Assembly: GCA_008973525.1 (NCBI GenBank)
Contig: WACJ01000516.1
Coordinates: 744,001-808,000 of the forward strand
Source of the DNA: Stenopsyche tienmushanensis
Lineage: Eukaryota > Arthropoda > Insecta > Trichoptera > Stenopsychidae
DNA length: 64,000 nt
Reading direction: 5' to 3'
The notes beneath the pieces are model-generated. The model ran no database searches. It was not told the origin of the DNA and saw only the letters and a program-made list of their open reading frames with translations. A program made the position numbers and the translations under genes. Numbering within the stretch: the stretch's first letter is position 1; every line of letters starts with the position of its first letter. Below are positions 36,680 to 49,135 of the stretch, one piece after another.

Positions 36680-39600
36680 GCTTATATACTTGTAGAGGTG
36701 TAAAATTGAATCACAGTTATATAATTCTTGTTATTTCGAAGTTGGAAAGTGGTACAAGTACTTGATTAGCATTTACAGTGATTCAAAATATATTCATTAT
36801 CAATGGTATATTTACATGATTTCCATATACGTTTTCTTATATACGACTTAGACCTTAGCCAATATCACCTTAGGTCAATTTCCGTTCTTTTTTATTAGAA
36901 TTTCAAAATGTACATACCTTTATTATTACATATAATTCATGGATATTAGCACTTGTTAAAATTTTAGGAGTTTCATTTTGCGATAGGTTTTCAATAAAAA
37001 CGAATGTCGATTTAACGTCATGTAACAATTTTCGACAATATTGAAATTACCATAAATCATCTCAGAAAGTACAAAAGTTTCTGATTATTGTGACTGCCGG
37101 ATGTTTTTGGCGTATAATATACGACAATGTAAAATTATTGACTGAAATAAATTTTTAATCTTAAGTTTCAGCTGTCAAACATGCCACAATTGATTGTCAA
37201 AGTTCGCTAAGTAAAGATTTAATACTTAAAAATTGATTTTTAACTTTTGGTAATTTTGACTTGTGGTAACTTTTTGATACTTTTACATATTCTTATATAA
37301 TATTTTTTTAATTTTTAGTTTATTAATATGTCTTCTATTATATTATTATATGAAACCTATTACAAAATCATTTGTTGTATGGTTTGAATGCTGTGCTTTT
37401 GATGATAAAAAGGGATCACATTGCATGACAATAGGCAACATTTTGCAATTGAAAGCGATACGTATATTGCAGTAGATTTAAATGAAATTGAATGCAAGAT
37501 CCGAGTAAAGCTTCATGTAGCATTTAGCTTTTGTTGGACAACATAAAAGTATTCAAATATCCGAAAAGGTATTCAATGGCAACGTGTAAAGATTTTACTT
37601 GGAATTTATGTGACCCAAAAAAATTACTAAAACGAATATTCTTTCTGTTTTGAAAGGCTGCCTTTTGAAGAAAAGACGACGAAAAAATCGAAAGGAGATC
37701 AAAGTATCGGACAGAAAGATACTCAAAGATTCTTCAGAAGCCAAAAATTCAATGGCATTGTTTGCCAAATGTCGTTCTTCATTGTGTACTGGAGCTGAAG
37801 TTTTTTGAAAATGTTTTAAATCTGTGTACACAGCATGGCGGCACTATGAGATGAATATGAAGGCTTAAAAAAATAAAACAATGAGTATATTTACAAAATT
37901 TGTTTCAGTAGCGCATAACATTTTATTAGGCTTTAACATATTTTACATCTCAAATGAACGACATAACTAATCAACGCAAAGTATTTCATCTATACAATTA
38001 TAAGATTCGTTTCTAATCGCTAATTCTCTCAGATTGTCGACACATTTTTAATAATACGCTATCATCTCAATCTAATGATTAACATTTAGAAGATCATCTG
38101 TCTATTTACATCAAATGTTGATAGCTCTGCCTAAAATGGATTTCCACTAGATTTATATAATATACAAATGATTGATATAGTTCAACACATTCTAAATAAC
38201 AGCATTATACAGGAGTAATTGACGACAAAAATGTTTTCTATTAGTATAACAAAATTAGTCCTCTACACGATCATTATAACAACGAACTAATTCATTTAGA
38301 ATAAAAATAAATACATCATATATATATATATATTAAAAAATTAACAGTAAACACTATATCAGCGTATGATTCCCCGTAATAATTGACCAATAACAATTAT
38401 ATTAATACTTTGATACAAAAATCCTATTTTTTTAGTCTATGTATGGTTCATCTATATATGTAGATTCTTATGCGACAGGTAAAAAATTATCATATACACA
38501 TATATACAATTAACAATTTATAAATATAAACTATCCCCGAAAGCAAGTTTCAAAAATAATATCATATATCTGTGGTGTTTTTACTATATATCAAGTCTCT
38601 CGAGGGGTGGTGGATCGTGTGTTGTTGGGTTGAAATCCAATTAGCCCTTAAGTAAATCCTGCCCTAATTCCCCATGACTATTCAAATATCTTTCATTCGA
38701 AACATCTCAATGTTAATTTAACAAATAATCTAAACAAGATTCGATTATAAATATGTTAATATTTCATTGAAAACATTTGGCTGTTAATCTTTATCCATAG
38801 AAAAGGCTTTAAAACCGCATTAAATTGACAGCATCAATTTTTTTCAAATTAACAAGGCTGATCATTTTATTACAAAATAAATTGAGCTCTCTTTCGATTT
38901 ATTTCAATATTTGAATATAAGAGTTGTTTTACGTATTTTTTATAGATGTATTTTCTATTGAACTTTCATTTAGAAGATAATTTTGGGAGCTTACATCGTC
39001 AGCTCCTAAGAAAATGATTACAGTTTTTACAGGGTTAAATTGGAGAGATTTATAAAATAAAAAACAGCAAATTAAAATCAAAACAGGGAGCAATTTAAAT
39101 TATAATATGTTTACAGTGTCAATAGTATTTATACAATGCTACTGAATAATTTTAACACATCAGCGACCTGCACTGAAAGTATTGTATTTATTTTTATAAA
39201 ATATATTGTTTATTTTTCCAGCAACTGTTATATAATTAAATTTAATATTATCACTATTAGGCTGACAAGGGGTCATTTTTTTAATAACTAAATTAGACAT
39301 TATCGTCTGAAAATACACGCACTGGAATGTATTCATTGACCAAATATATTTAGAACAGAATTTTATTAGACGTGATAATATCTTGTAAGGCTGGCAGAGA
39401 TTCCATAGAAATGAAAACCGTAATTACGTTGAAGATGCTGTAACACGATATAATGAGCTCAATAAGAGAAGGCTAACGTAACTAACAGAAGCTTCTTGCG
39501 GGTTTCCCATTTTCAGAAAATATTATTTTTGCACATGTATTTAAATTTAAATTTTATAAAACACAGTTTACACACTGTTCATTAAATATTTGTTTCATTA

Positions 39601-39685
39601 AAAATTCACTACACTGTAAATTTTAGACCCCAAAAGGCATTGGCCCTGTTTGCTGAAGACGCATTCCGGGACGTTGTGGTGGGCG
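36680..39685. other. DNA downstream of the receptor stop codon; probably includes its 3' UTR
   Basis: No gene is visible. The 78-codon minus frame at 37,595-37,831 has no family match. There is a (TA)n tract at about 38,318-38,334. The receptor stop is at 39,686-39,688, so the 3' UTR lies somewhere in the right part of this block. AT richness gives many candidate polyadenylation signals and I cannot choose one. Confidence 0.5.
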
Positions 39686-39838
39686 CTATCTGTTGCTGGG
39701 GGCCCATCTCGCCCTCCTGCAATAACGACAGAGAAGAACTCTTCGAAACGCTTGTCTGAATACTTTATTGAATATGGTGTAGAAAATGGGATTCACCATA
39801 GAACTGGCATAACCCAACCACGTCACAAAATCAAAAAC
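39686..39838 (-). CDS. 5-HT2B: 5-HT2-type receptor terminal exon: TM7 and C-terminal tail
   Basis: Fifty codons and a TAG stop at 39,688-39,686. The acceptor is a pyrimidine-rich tract ending TTGTTCGCAG. TM7 is at 39,770-39,835 and begins [24 protein letters not shown] (39,779-39,793) is the NPxxY activation motif. The following [11 protein letters not shown] is helix 8, and cysteines in LLCRYCRR are candidate palmitoylation sites. The tail after helix 8 is only about 13 residues and carries no PDZ-binding end, as in short-tailed insect 5-HT2B receptors. The exon joins the preceding one in phase 0, giving a continuous SHW-VFDF reading. Confidence 0.95.
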   Translation of the reverse strand, partial: VFDFVTWLGYASSMVNPIFYTIFNKVFRQAFRRVLLCRYCRRARWAPSNR

Positions 39839-42800
39839 CTGCGAACAAAAAAGTCTTATTAGCTCGTATATTAAATTTTATAGAATCCATTTTGTTATCA
39901 CAAATACTTAAATATAATGTTGTTATCGTTGTAAAAAATCATTGCTATGAGAATATGAAAATATTTATGATATTGGAGTGTCACTGTGTGATAAAAAATT
40001 ACAGATTTCGATTGAAAAATAAATCATTTTAGTAAAATTGTAATTATTATGATATATTGACAGCATGTCTAGTAAACGTGTCTTTGTAGATTCTGGAAAA
40101 CTGCTTATTTGGAGCTCAAAATGATCCTCAAACTGAACTTTGATGGAAGCTACTTCTGTAGAAATATGTCAAAAATTGGAGCGCTCGATCGTTGAAGGTA
40201 GATGAAGAAAGATGTTTCGAATAGCTGAGGAGTTTTAGGAAAATTCGAATGGATCTCAGAAATGTTGACTTCTTTACAAAAGCACACTGGGTGAAACGTT
40301 AAAAACTTGGAACTGCTCAGACATGAGTTGAAATTTGAATCCATCATAAAAATCTTGAGCCCTCTAAAAATGTATTAGAATAGTCATGGTGATTGTTTTT
40401 ATTTTATTATTGCCCACATAATAAAAGGTCGTTGGTGTAAGTCAAACAAATTTTATTATAAACATCACTGAAAAATATTTCATTTTAATAATTGTCTTTA
40501 ATGATTGAGTTATTTTCAATACTTAATGGATACTTAGTACGTAACATACACGTTTTATCGTTCATATTACTTGATTATTAATTTTTTTTTTAACTTTAAA
40601 AGCTTTTGCATAAAAAAAACTTCTTCGAAGCCCTTCTTCTTGGTATCAAAGATTGATCGACTAACATTAGTTTTTCATCGCTCAAAATGTCAAGATTGGA
40701 TACCAAAAATGAAAAATTTCCCATATAATACCTTGTCTAATAGTCGTGTCTAAAATATTCTGCGAATACATTAGAAACAATATGCGATTTAATAGAAGCG
40801 TGTTATCTTTTGAATTCAGACATCTTCGTTTAGTTTTGAAACTGCCATAAAACTTTTGCTACGGAATATTCACTTAAGCTTTCAAGGAGCTTTTCGGAGG
40901 TTACTATATATCAAAAATGATGTAAAAGAAAATACATTTCCCGTATGTGTACATAAAGCTCTATTTCACATATCGCACAGTGATGTAGGATTTTTGTAAT
41001 ATATGCATGTACGAACATATTTTAAGATCGATGATTCCCGATTTAAAAATAATACTCTAAGCAATAAGTATTTTTAAGATGATATAAGATGGGCGTAATG
41101 GATAGAGTAATGGATGCTATTTCTCGTTCTTCATTTGAAACTTATCGTCAAGATATCTATTTATCTAAATATGCTATGTTTTGCGCTAACACTTGGTATA
41201 AATAAATATAATATTTAAATGTGCCATGAGTCTAAAAAATCTTGTTGCGTATTTGTATCAAGAAATGCTTTCATATTCTCGAATAGAGATGACTTTGATA
41301 AATGTCTTCATGTGTGTGCATTATAATTTAATATGAACAACTTAAAGCGGTTCCAACTTCAACTATAGATGAATGCGTATATAAAAAATATAAAGAGGTC
41401 AAAGTTTACATGGAAAACTAACAAGGATTGCATACATGATTTCATATTCCAACAGTTGCTGAAAGTATGGGAGATCGGGCACCGAAACTATTCCTTATGG
41501 TTGGCTTTATACTAAAAAAGTTCTATTGTGTTTTTAGAGAATTTTATTTAAGATTTCCAAACGCCCCTAAACAATATAAGCGTAAGCTTATTTTTATTTT
41601 TAACTACTTTTTATTTTCGTGAAAGTCAGATTTTTTGTGCCTCCTAATACACACGATAGATTCCCATCCCCGATTTTAATGTAAAAATCCACTTATCTAA
41701 CATAATCTTAAAGGTTTTTTTAAGAACGCATTTCTAAAATTGCTTTTCGTTCCACTTTACAGGCATTTCATACACAATTTCTGATCGAACTCTATTCAAA
41801 TATTCACATAAAAAACTCATGCACTTCAATCGACGAATCTTTAAAGCTAAACCTCGCTGAAACCAAATATATCCATACATATTCATGAAAGATGAAGTAA
41901 TTTCAACTTTGAAAAATTTCGTATTACTTTGGCGTATTTCATTTATATATTTCAAGCGTAACGTATCGAAAATACAATTTTCATGTATAAATTGATTTTA
42001 ATATAGTTAATTCTTCCAAAGTGATAAGATACATTTACAGAATGAAAATAGCACATTCTGATCTAAAATATGCAGAAGTTCGTCATTTCTTCAGTTATCG
42101 AAAATCCAATTAAAACACACGTTCATTTTTGAATTATAGATTTTCAGCTAAAAGTACATCTTCCATATAATAAATATTTCTCTCGTATTTATATAAGTGG
42201 CTTACCTCTTTAAATAAAAACTGTATTATTACATAACTATTTACATGCAATTATCAAATAACCAACGCTAATTATTTATGGATTTTCAATATTTTGTGAT
42301 AGACGAAACTCGGTTCCATTCCAAAGACCCTCAGATCAAAATAGGCCTGTATAATAAAAATACAAGACGTTGAAAAAGTTGCTAGATTGGTGTTTGCAAT
42401 TGTATTCGAAAGCAATTAATACTTTTACCTTGTTATATACGTAAATATTTATCTGAATAAAAATATACTATATTACCCAATTAATCTTAAATCGGATATT
42501 CTATTGGGACCCCTTTGATTAGGGACACAGTAAAATGATCAAAACTGTGAGTTTTTCTTTCGAAAATTTAATTCGGGAAATTATGGACGCTTACATTATG
42601 GAAACATGGAGGATGCATTTAAATCGAAGAATCGTTGAATTATCACAGAATTTGATATTTTATTGACAAAAGTACAGAATTATTTAAAAATTATTAGCAA
42701 GATGATCTGCATATTGATGCACCAATTGCAACCCTTAAGTAAGGCTTAACCCCGAAAAACGATTTTATTTTATTTATGGAGATATGCAAGTTATCATTTT

Positions 42801-45800
42801 TTTTTTGGTTCAAAGTTATACTCAAAGGTCAAATTATTAGATAAGTTGCCATATCGTTAAGAGCCATATTTCATGACGGCAATGGACGTCTTCATCACAC
42901 ATATATTAAATTGGAATATTTTTTCACATCGTCCAATTCATCCTGTCTTCGGATTACTATACATGCACATCTTGAAACAATTTTTCATTTTTATTTTTCG
43001 ATACATTTAATATCATCATAGTGCAGCCACAGACAGTCCACTGCAGAGCTGTGGGCCTCTTCAATATTCATTCAAAGGAAGGGGTTATATTCATCTCGTC
43101 TGTATCATACATTCACCTCCTCATTCGCTCGATATTGAAGGTAGTAAAATCTCTGAATTTCATTTCGAACGCTCACCCAGCAGGTCTCCTGAATGAACGT
43201 ACTGACGATAACTTTCGCGACCGTTTCGAAAGGGAGTGTGGGAGGTTTGTAAAGACTGAGTAGTTTTCTTCGGGAGACAGTGGAAATAGTTTATTTATAA
43301 TTCTTAATGAGTTCAATTTTTCTCACAAGAATAGCTTCAACAGTTCATAAGATTATATCATTCAATCATTGTATTATACAATCTTACAATTCTGATAAAA
43401 CCATTGACAAATGTATTTTGAATGCAGGTTCATTATGCAAAATTTTGAAAGGTTTTTAAGAAATATGAAAGAATTTCATTATGTTGTTATTTCAAAACCA
43501 CTCATGCTGTTGCATTATATGCAGAACGTATTGAAATGCCCATAGAAGAGATCAATACTTCATGAGAAATCCGGATTAACAAGCTCTACTTCACATGAAT
43601 GTTGGATATTTTTTTTAGAGCACAAAGTCTGTATACAAGTAAAATATTTTAATAGAAATATTATATTTATAGATATTTTTTGCTATTAATTATATCATGA
43701 TAATATATCATTTTCATGTCAATTTCAATGAGAATGTATATACTAAAACTAAAATAAAATTATGAAAGCGTTGCTTATATTGTGTCATGCATATGATTTT
43801 AAAGTGTGACATTTTTCAATGCAATGTCTATTAACTTGTAAGTTTCACAAATTTGCATGTCAATAACTCTCTTTCTAAATTTTAATATATTCCTTTTATA
43901 TACACCTCATCTCATGAATATCTTTATCGTATGCATCAACTTGGTTCAACGAAGATTTTTGCTTTGAGATCATAAAATTCTAGGGGATGGACTGGTTAGA
44001 TAGCTCTATTTTATACATTAGAATAATTATTATATTTCATTTTATTGTTTTTAAAGTGAAAATTGGCTTTGGTTATTAACACTTATTATAGGAATTATAT
44101 TAAAGAATTTGAACCAAACACTGTCCGGGTGATTGCTTTGTGTGCTGATTTAAAGGGGGCTCAATCATTTATTTCAAGTACACTTAAATCTCTTTGTGTG
44201 CAGTAGATGCGTTCTGCGGTAAATCGCACAAAAAAAGCTATGACTTACATAGAAAAAGTGAAGATGCGATCCATGGAATTTGCATGACATTTTTAATCGT
44301 CAAGATTCACGAAATAGATCTGAATTGAGACGATCGATCGAAAATGTCTGATAATAATATAGGAACTGGATCATTATAGCAACAGGCGGTCTTATTTTTC
44401 ATATATCTTTGAAATTATTTTATTGGATATGTAACAAATTTATTTTCTGTCAAGAATATCTTTCATATAAAAGTTAAGTCATCAATGTTGATACAAAATA
44501 TGTTTGGCCATAAATAAAGGAATTTGATCTGGAATTCTAACACGTCCATAAAAGACTCAACGTCAAACTAACATTTCCTTCATTATGACGTCTATAAAAT
44601 ATCCGATATATTGGCAATATTTTCTAATATATGTTTGACATCATTTGCTATTAACTTTCTGTAGAAAATAATTTTATTTATTCTCAATGAGGATTTTTTT
44701 TTTACAAATTTGATCGAAACAATTAAATACATCCATGTCGATCAGAATCAATCTTACAGTAATCGAATTAAAGCTTGCATACACGAAGAATGCTGCACTA
44801 ATGGAATAAAGTACATACACGTTGCGAGGAAGAATTCAATTAAATTCGCTGTGTATGTCAGAAGAAAATTGCGTAAAAGCGATCAAAGCAAATATATTCT
44901 TCCTGTGATAGCACAACGTCGAGGTTGTTTTGCATATTCATTACAATTTAATCATAGTAACAAAATAAGATTGATTAATGGCGTAGGGACGTCATTATAG
45001 ATGTAAGATATGGGGCGGTTATGTAACACTTCCTTCCAGGAAGCCATGCACGTTTCGAGAGTAATCAGGCTGATTCTATTTATATGGAATTAATTATTCA
45101 CAAGCTCTTCGCATAGTTTTATAAAATATTTAATCTTGCTATTTTAAAATTTCACGGGGTAACTTTGACCTTTTTTTTAAAAAATAATACATTTGATTTG
45201 CATGCATGCAGACTTGATTTACATGCCAACATAATGGAATAACTCAAACATGAAGATGAATACATGCAATGGCTGAACAAATTATGTAAGTGACCCTCGG
45301 GCTAAATTTCAGCTATACGCATCGTTAGTTACGATGAAAATTATTATCAAATTTCGTGTGTATTTAATTACAGATTGCTTTCGATATAATGCCAGTTACT
45401 ATATGCAGAAATATATTTAAACTTATGAGATAATTATTAAAATATGGTTAATAAATCTTTCAAATCATGTCATTTTAGTTAAAGTCAAATATTTCATTTT
45501 CAAATTTGCTGGTTGTTTTGTTGGGCAATATAATTTCTTGTTACATGAACTCGTAAATATCTCATATTTAAAATATATTTTTTCACCCAGGAAGACAATG
45601 CTTAGAAGAGATGCGTATGCGTGTTTGCCTGTTTGTATTTATTGGGTTGGAAACTATGAAACGGGCGTTGAATAAAAATAAAAACAAAAAAGCGCCATTT
45701 TTCACATTATTTATTATATTTAATCGAAATAATTTCCATTGGCATCTACGACTTTTTGCCAATGTTTAGGCAAATCGTATGTCTCTTTTAAAAAATCTTC

Positions 45801-47243
45801 ATTTTTAAAGTAATAAACATTTCAAAGTCATTTATAATATCATTTTGGTTGTTATATTTTTTTCTCTTAAAAATAATTCATGATTAAGCAAAAGGTAATA
45901 GTCGGTCGGTGAAATATCTAATGAATATGGAGGATGTGGTAAAATTTTATATTGTAGAGAAGTTAATTTGTCAAGAGTGATTGAAGCTTTATGTGGTCGT
46001 GCGTTTTTTTTGCCTCGTTCGATTAAGTAATTTTCTTATGCGTGAATCACTCCTTTGGCATTCCACAATATGGTAACCATCATATTTTTATGATGAAATA
46101 ATCGACTTAAGGGGGTATTCTTATCTACCCATTTGCTTGATTTTTTGCACGTTACAATGAACCTCACTCAGTTGCAGCTGAACACAGAACTAACTCTAAC
46201 GCCCGTTTCATAGTTTCCAATTTAATATTTTGCATTATGGGAATGATAGAATTTTTTTTCGCAAATTAATTAGCTTGGATAATTTTAAGGTTAGTTATTA
46301 TTTTCGCAGAATCGGTAATAGTTATTTTTGAGATGCTTCCAGCATCATCGAAATAATTGATAATATGATAAGCAAACAATTTTTCGAAGTAAAGTGGTTG
46401 AATTTACAAAAAATTGCAAGGTGGAACTTACTATGAAAAGGTAAAGCAATAAAGTGAATAACTCTATGATGATGTTGAGTCAAAAATATGTTGTTATCAA
46501 TGATTTGCCAGTGACGTTGGTAACATTTGGTATTCAAAAAGAAATATTTTTTTATTCTGAATTTCTAACATTTATGAAATATATAGCTTGTATTAATATG
46601 GTTTTTGATATAGAGATCTCTATAGATCTTACTAGGGAAAGTATTTTTCATGTGGTGGTTTCCCATTTGCCTTCCACGCGTGGTAAAGTAAAGATAGGAT
46701 TATTGGGATAGAAATTATTATTTAGGTAGGAAAGGGAAAAAATCTATGATTAGTGAAATATATAAAAGCATATGGTGTATTTATAAAATTAAACTGTTTT
46801 GTTCACTTACCCAGTGACTAACTCTTCTTTCGCATTCCTCGCATATACTCGGCACCAGATTCAGCACGAAAAATGGTGTCCATAGAATGACAAATGTAAA
46901 AAAAACTACACCGAGCACTTTAGTGGCTTTCTGCTCCAGGCGAATGATGCGCCCATGGCGGGAAGACGTTCTCGATAAATGCGAGGCACGCGACAAGGGC
47001 GACGGGGCTGGAGAAGGGCCCCCGGACTGAGCGGGGGTCCGGGTGGTGCGAGATCGAGCGACGCCACCCTCCCACCGAACAACCAGATGGGGGCGCGATC
47101 CCCCGCTTGGTGTCGAGCTCCCTGGAGTCCGTTCCCCGAAGTAAGGACACGTACAGGCCGGCAAGCAGCAGGACGATTCAGTCTGTCTGCTGTGGGTGCT
47201 CCCGGTTGTGCCCGGAGATACAGAACCGACCATTTGCTTCTCC
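39686..47243 (-). CDS. 5-HT2B: Serotonin receptor, 5-HT2 type (insect 5-HT2B-like), 3' part: last two coding exons
   Basis: Class A GPCR that binds serotonin at the plasma membrane; 5-HT2-type receptors usually signal through Gq and phospholipase C. The coding sequence here is join(47243..46811, 39838..39686) on the minus strand: 144 complete codons plus one base, then 50 codons and a stop. The first exon gives the serine/proline-rich end of intracellular loop 3, the [10 protein letters not shown] junction, TM6 with WTPFF, and extracellular loop 3 with a CEEC cysteine pair. The second gives TM7 with NPIFY and a short tail with [13 protein letters not shown]. Both junctions are canonical: TTTTTGTTTAG before 47,243, TGG then GTAAGT at 46,811/46,810, and TTGTTCGCAG before 39,838. 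TM1 to TM5 are not visible up to 64,000, so the gene is partial. The 5-HT2B choice over the 5-HT2A paralogue rests on remembered TM7 and tail sequence. Confidence 0.92.
42735..42960 (+). repeat. Weakly conserved repeat R2, copy 1
   Basis: Two anchors occur in the same order and at similar spacing as in 62,475-62,690: GGCTTAACCCCGAAAAACGA here against AGTTTAACCCCAAAAATGG there, and CACATCGTCCAATTCATC against CACATCGTCCTATTCATC. The DNA between is only vaguely similar. I read it as an old repeat family; the class is unknown. Confidence 0.5.
43013..43285 (+). repeat. Dispersed repeat R1, copy 2
   Basis: Same orientation as copy 1 at 5,263. Starts ATCATCATAGTGCAGCCACA and ends after GTTTGTAAAGACTGAG near 43,262, with similarity fading at about 43,285. 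The aligned part differs mainly by substitutions and a few small indels. The extra right-hand part of copy 1 is absent, so this copy is shorter at that end. The 80-codon open frame over it is not supported as a gene. Confidence 0.8.
44181..44290 (+). mobile_element. Pogo-like element T2, left-end fragment
   Basis: Preceded by TA (44,179-44,180), it starts CACTTAAATCTCTTTGTGTG, close to the complement of the T2 right terminus (CACTCAAACTTTTTTTTGTG). It then shares GCGGTA-ATCGCACAAAAAA, AGCTATGACTTACAT and GAAAAAGTGAAGATG with the complete copy at 59,566. The similarity fades after about 44,290. Confidence 0.75.
45642..46225 (-). mobile_element. mariner element, TA-flanked, internally deleted
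   Basis: Inverted ends share TTGGAAACTATGAAACGGGC and GTT, at 45,647-45,669 and, complementary, near 46,197-46,219. TA lies directly outside both ends (45,640-45,641 and 46,226-46,227), the mariner target duplication. The minus strand encodes pieces of a mariner transposase: WNAKGVIHA near 46,050 (first catalytic Asp region), then [16 protein letters not shown] near 45,915 (the last-Asp block of the DD34D core), and the C-terminus [20 protein letters not shown] ending NYFD with a stop at 45,722-45,720. At 584 bp it is less than half the usual length, and it has frameshifts and a stop. It sits inside the receptor intron in the same orientation as the gene. Confidence 0.9.
46811..47243 (-). CDS. 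5-HT2B: 5-HT2-type receptor exon: intracellular loop 3 and TM6
   Basis: The exon is 433 bases. The first base completes a codon from the previous exon, then come 144 codons ending ERRVSHW, with the last base at 46,811. The loop part (about 46,960-47,243) is rich in Ser, Pro, Gly and Arg and is markedly GC-rich compared with its surroundings. [11 protein letters not shown] precedes TM6; the basic residues there are the G-protein contact region in this family. TM6 occupies 46,853-46,918 and contains FxxxWTPFF, where aminergic receptors usually have CWxPFF; the Cys position is Leu. Other long frames here, such as 118 codons minus at 46,906-47,262 and 92 codons plus at 46,979-47,257, are by-products of the high GC content. 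Confidence 0.94.
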
Positions 47244-49135
47244 CTAAACAAAAATAATTCACTTAGCAAATTACATACAATCTAATTACACAAAAAAAAT
47301 GTTTGAAACATTTTTCTGGGTCACATCAGTTATCCAAAAATGTACAATATATAAATAAGCAGCTCTTACAGCCCACAGAGAATTCACGGTCAGAGATAAC
47401 ATGTCTCGTCATTCCGACTGTTTTCAGTTTTTTTTCTGAAATACTTATTTTTGACACGAATAAATTGTATTTGTAATAAACTGAAAACGATACTTTAAAA
47501 ATACAACAACACATTTTCAAAGAAATAAATTTGATCAAATATTGAAATCAATCGATTATGGCTAGCTAATTTTAAACACAATAATATGCAAATTTAATAT
47601 TTTAAATTAACATGAGCATTATATTCATTTTCAGAAAATGTAATAAAACTCCATAAAATTCGTGATATAAATTGTCTTTTTTCCGAAGCTAACTTTTCCG
47701 TATTAATCCTTTCCACTCGTATATATTTCTTAGATTATGAATAGTGTCAATTTGTAATTAATTTTGCAAATTTTTCAGGCTTCATACTTGAAATTTAAAA
47801 TTAAATAATAACGAATGAAACGTATTATATGGTATATGCATGAATTTAAAATTCACAATGTCAACATACGAGTCGAAGTCGAAATCCATTCGGCGACATA
47901 ATGTCGACTTACAAGTAGACAGGGTTAAATTTACATACATACAAATATCGAAACATTTTTCAATAACAATTTAGAAGAAAAAATATTGAATTCCATTCCC
48001 TCACTCTAAATATGATATTATACTTCCAGTCAAAGCATTTGAAATCCAACCTTCAAAATACATAGTTGGGGACTAGGATTATAAAACATATAAATGCTTG
48101 AAAAACCGTCAAATCCACAAATCAAATTTAAAAGAACACTGTTTTATGTTTTTTGTAAATATAGTATGTTTTTTATTCCATGATCATGAGCGCGTTGTTA
48201 TAACCAAAATTGGAAATATATAAATATTAAGTATATGCAAATTATGCGAGTGTTAACTATATAACAAATATTCAAATACGATTCGCTTAAATTTTGAAAT
48301 CTCTAATGTATGTATAAAACAAATATCTTTATTTAATTTCCCAATAAATAACACTGGCTTTTATATTTTATAGATAAGAATTCAGCAATGGAATTGGAAA
48401 TTACACAGGATTCGCCAGACACAATCAAAATACTGATTTCGTTGAAGACTCAGTGAAAGTTTTGCCCTTCAAAATTCTTTAAATAGAAAAAAATTATAGA
48501 ATTTAAGCTTGATAAATATGAAGATCACCGTGGTGTCAAAACAAAGCCAGAAATATTCTTCCTCATTTTTTTCAGTCTGTGTTTCTATAGAGCACAAAAA
48601 TACGAGCGAATAGTGCTTAGTGAGCTAAATCATGACCTGAATAGGTCCTGAATTGCTCCGAGCTACTTGCTTTTCCAAATCACTCATTTATCATCTGTCA
48701 ATAAAATGATGGGAAGATTCTTTTCTTCTATTTGGATTTGCATCATGCAACTCATTTTCGAATGATTTGATGTTCAATTTAGGTCGTCGTTATGATACTT
48801 TGTGTTATTGTCAGTAGAGTCTGTGTTTCAATGTAAATATTGGCTTTTATTTTAAACATTCCAAAGACACTCCTTCAATATAATATGATTTTTTTGATAG
48901 TCTTTCACCTGTTTATCTGTGATATTAATATTTTGAAGCATATTTGCAGAAGTTCAATTCTCCATTCAAGACTATTATTTTTCTATGTGCTACTTGTGCA
49001 CAAGTGATTCAAGATATAAGAATAACATTTTATTTTTCATGTTTAAATATTTGAGTCGATGAATCCCTTATCTAATTGGGATGAAACAATGATAAGTATT
49101 CCGTCATAGTATTTAAGACCTAAATGGTTATTTAA

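Larger units (their letters stand above)
39839..46810 (-). other. Phase-0 intron of the 5-HT2-type receptor gene
   Basis: The donor GTAAGTGA starts at 46,810 and the acceptor AG is at 39,840-39,839. The intron is 6,972 bases. It contains dispersed repeat R1 copy 2 (43,013-43,285), a pogo-like T2 left end (44,181-44,290) and a TA-flanked mariner (45,642-46,225), plus a weakly repeated block at about 42,735-42,960. The remaining stretches (39,842-42,734, 43,286-44,180, 44,291-45,641, 46,226-46,800) are AT-rich. Frames of up to 96 codons (44,710-45,000 plus) in them show no recognisable domain. Confidence 0.9.

Noticed and set aside
38318..38334. (TA)n tract as a regulatory element
   Set aside because: Simple low-complexity tract of a kind expected in AT-rich DNA; similar tracts occur near 27,130, 32,080 and 55,285.
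44710..45000. 96-codon plus-strand frame inside the intron
   Set aside because: No family match and opposite in strand to the host gene; likely chance.
46979..47257. 92-codon plus-strand frame and two extra minus frames over the receptor exon
   Set aside because: High GC removes stop codons in all frames. The frame giving LEQKATK, TM6 and correct splice phase is the real one; the others are shadows.
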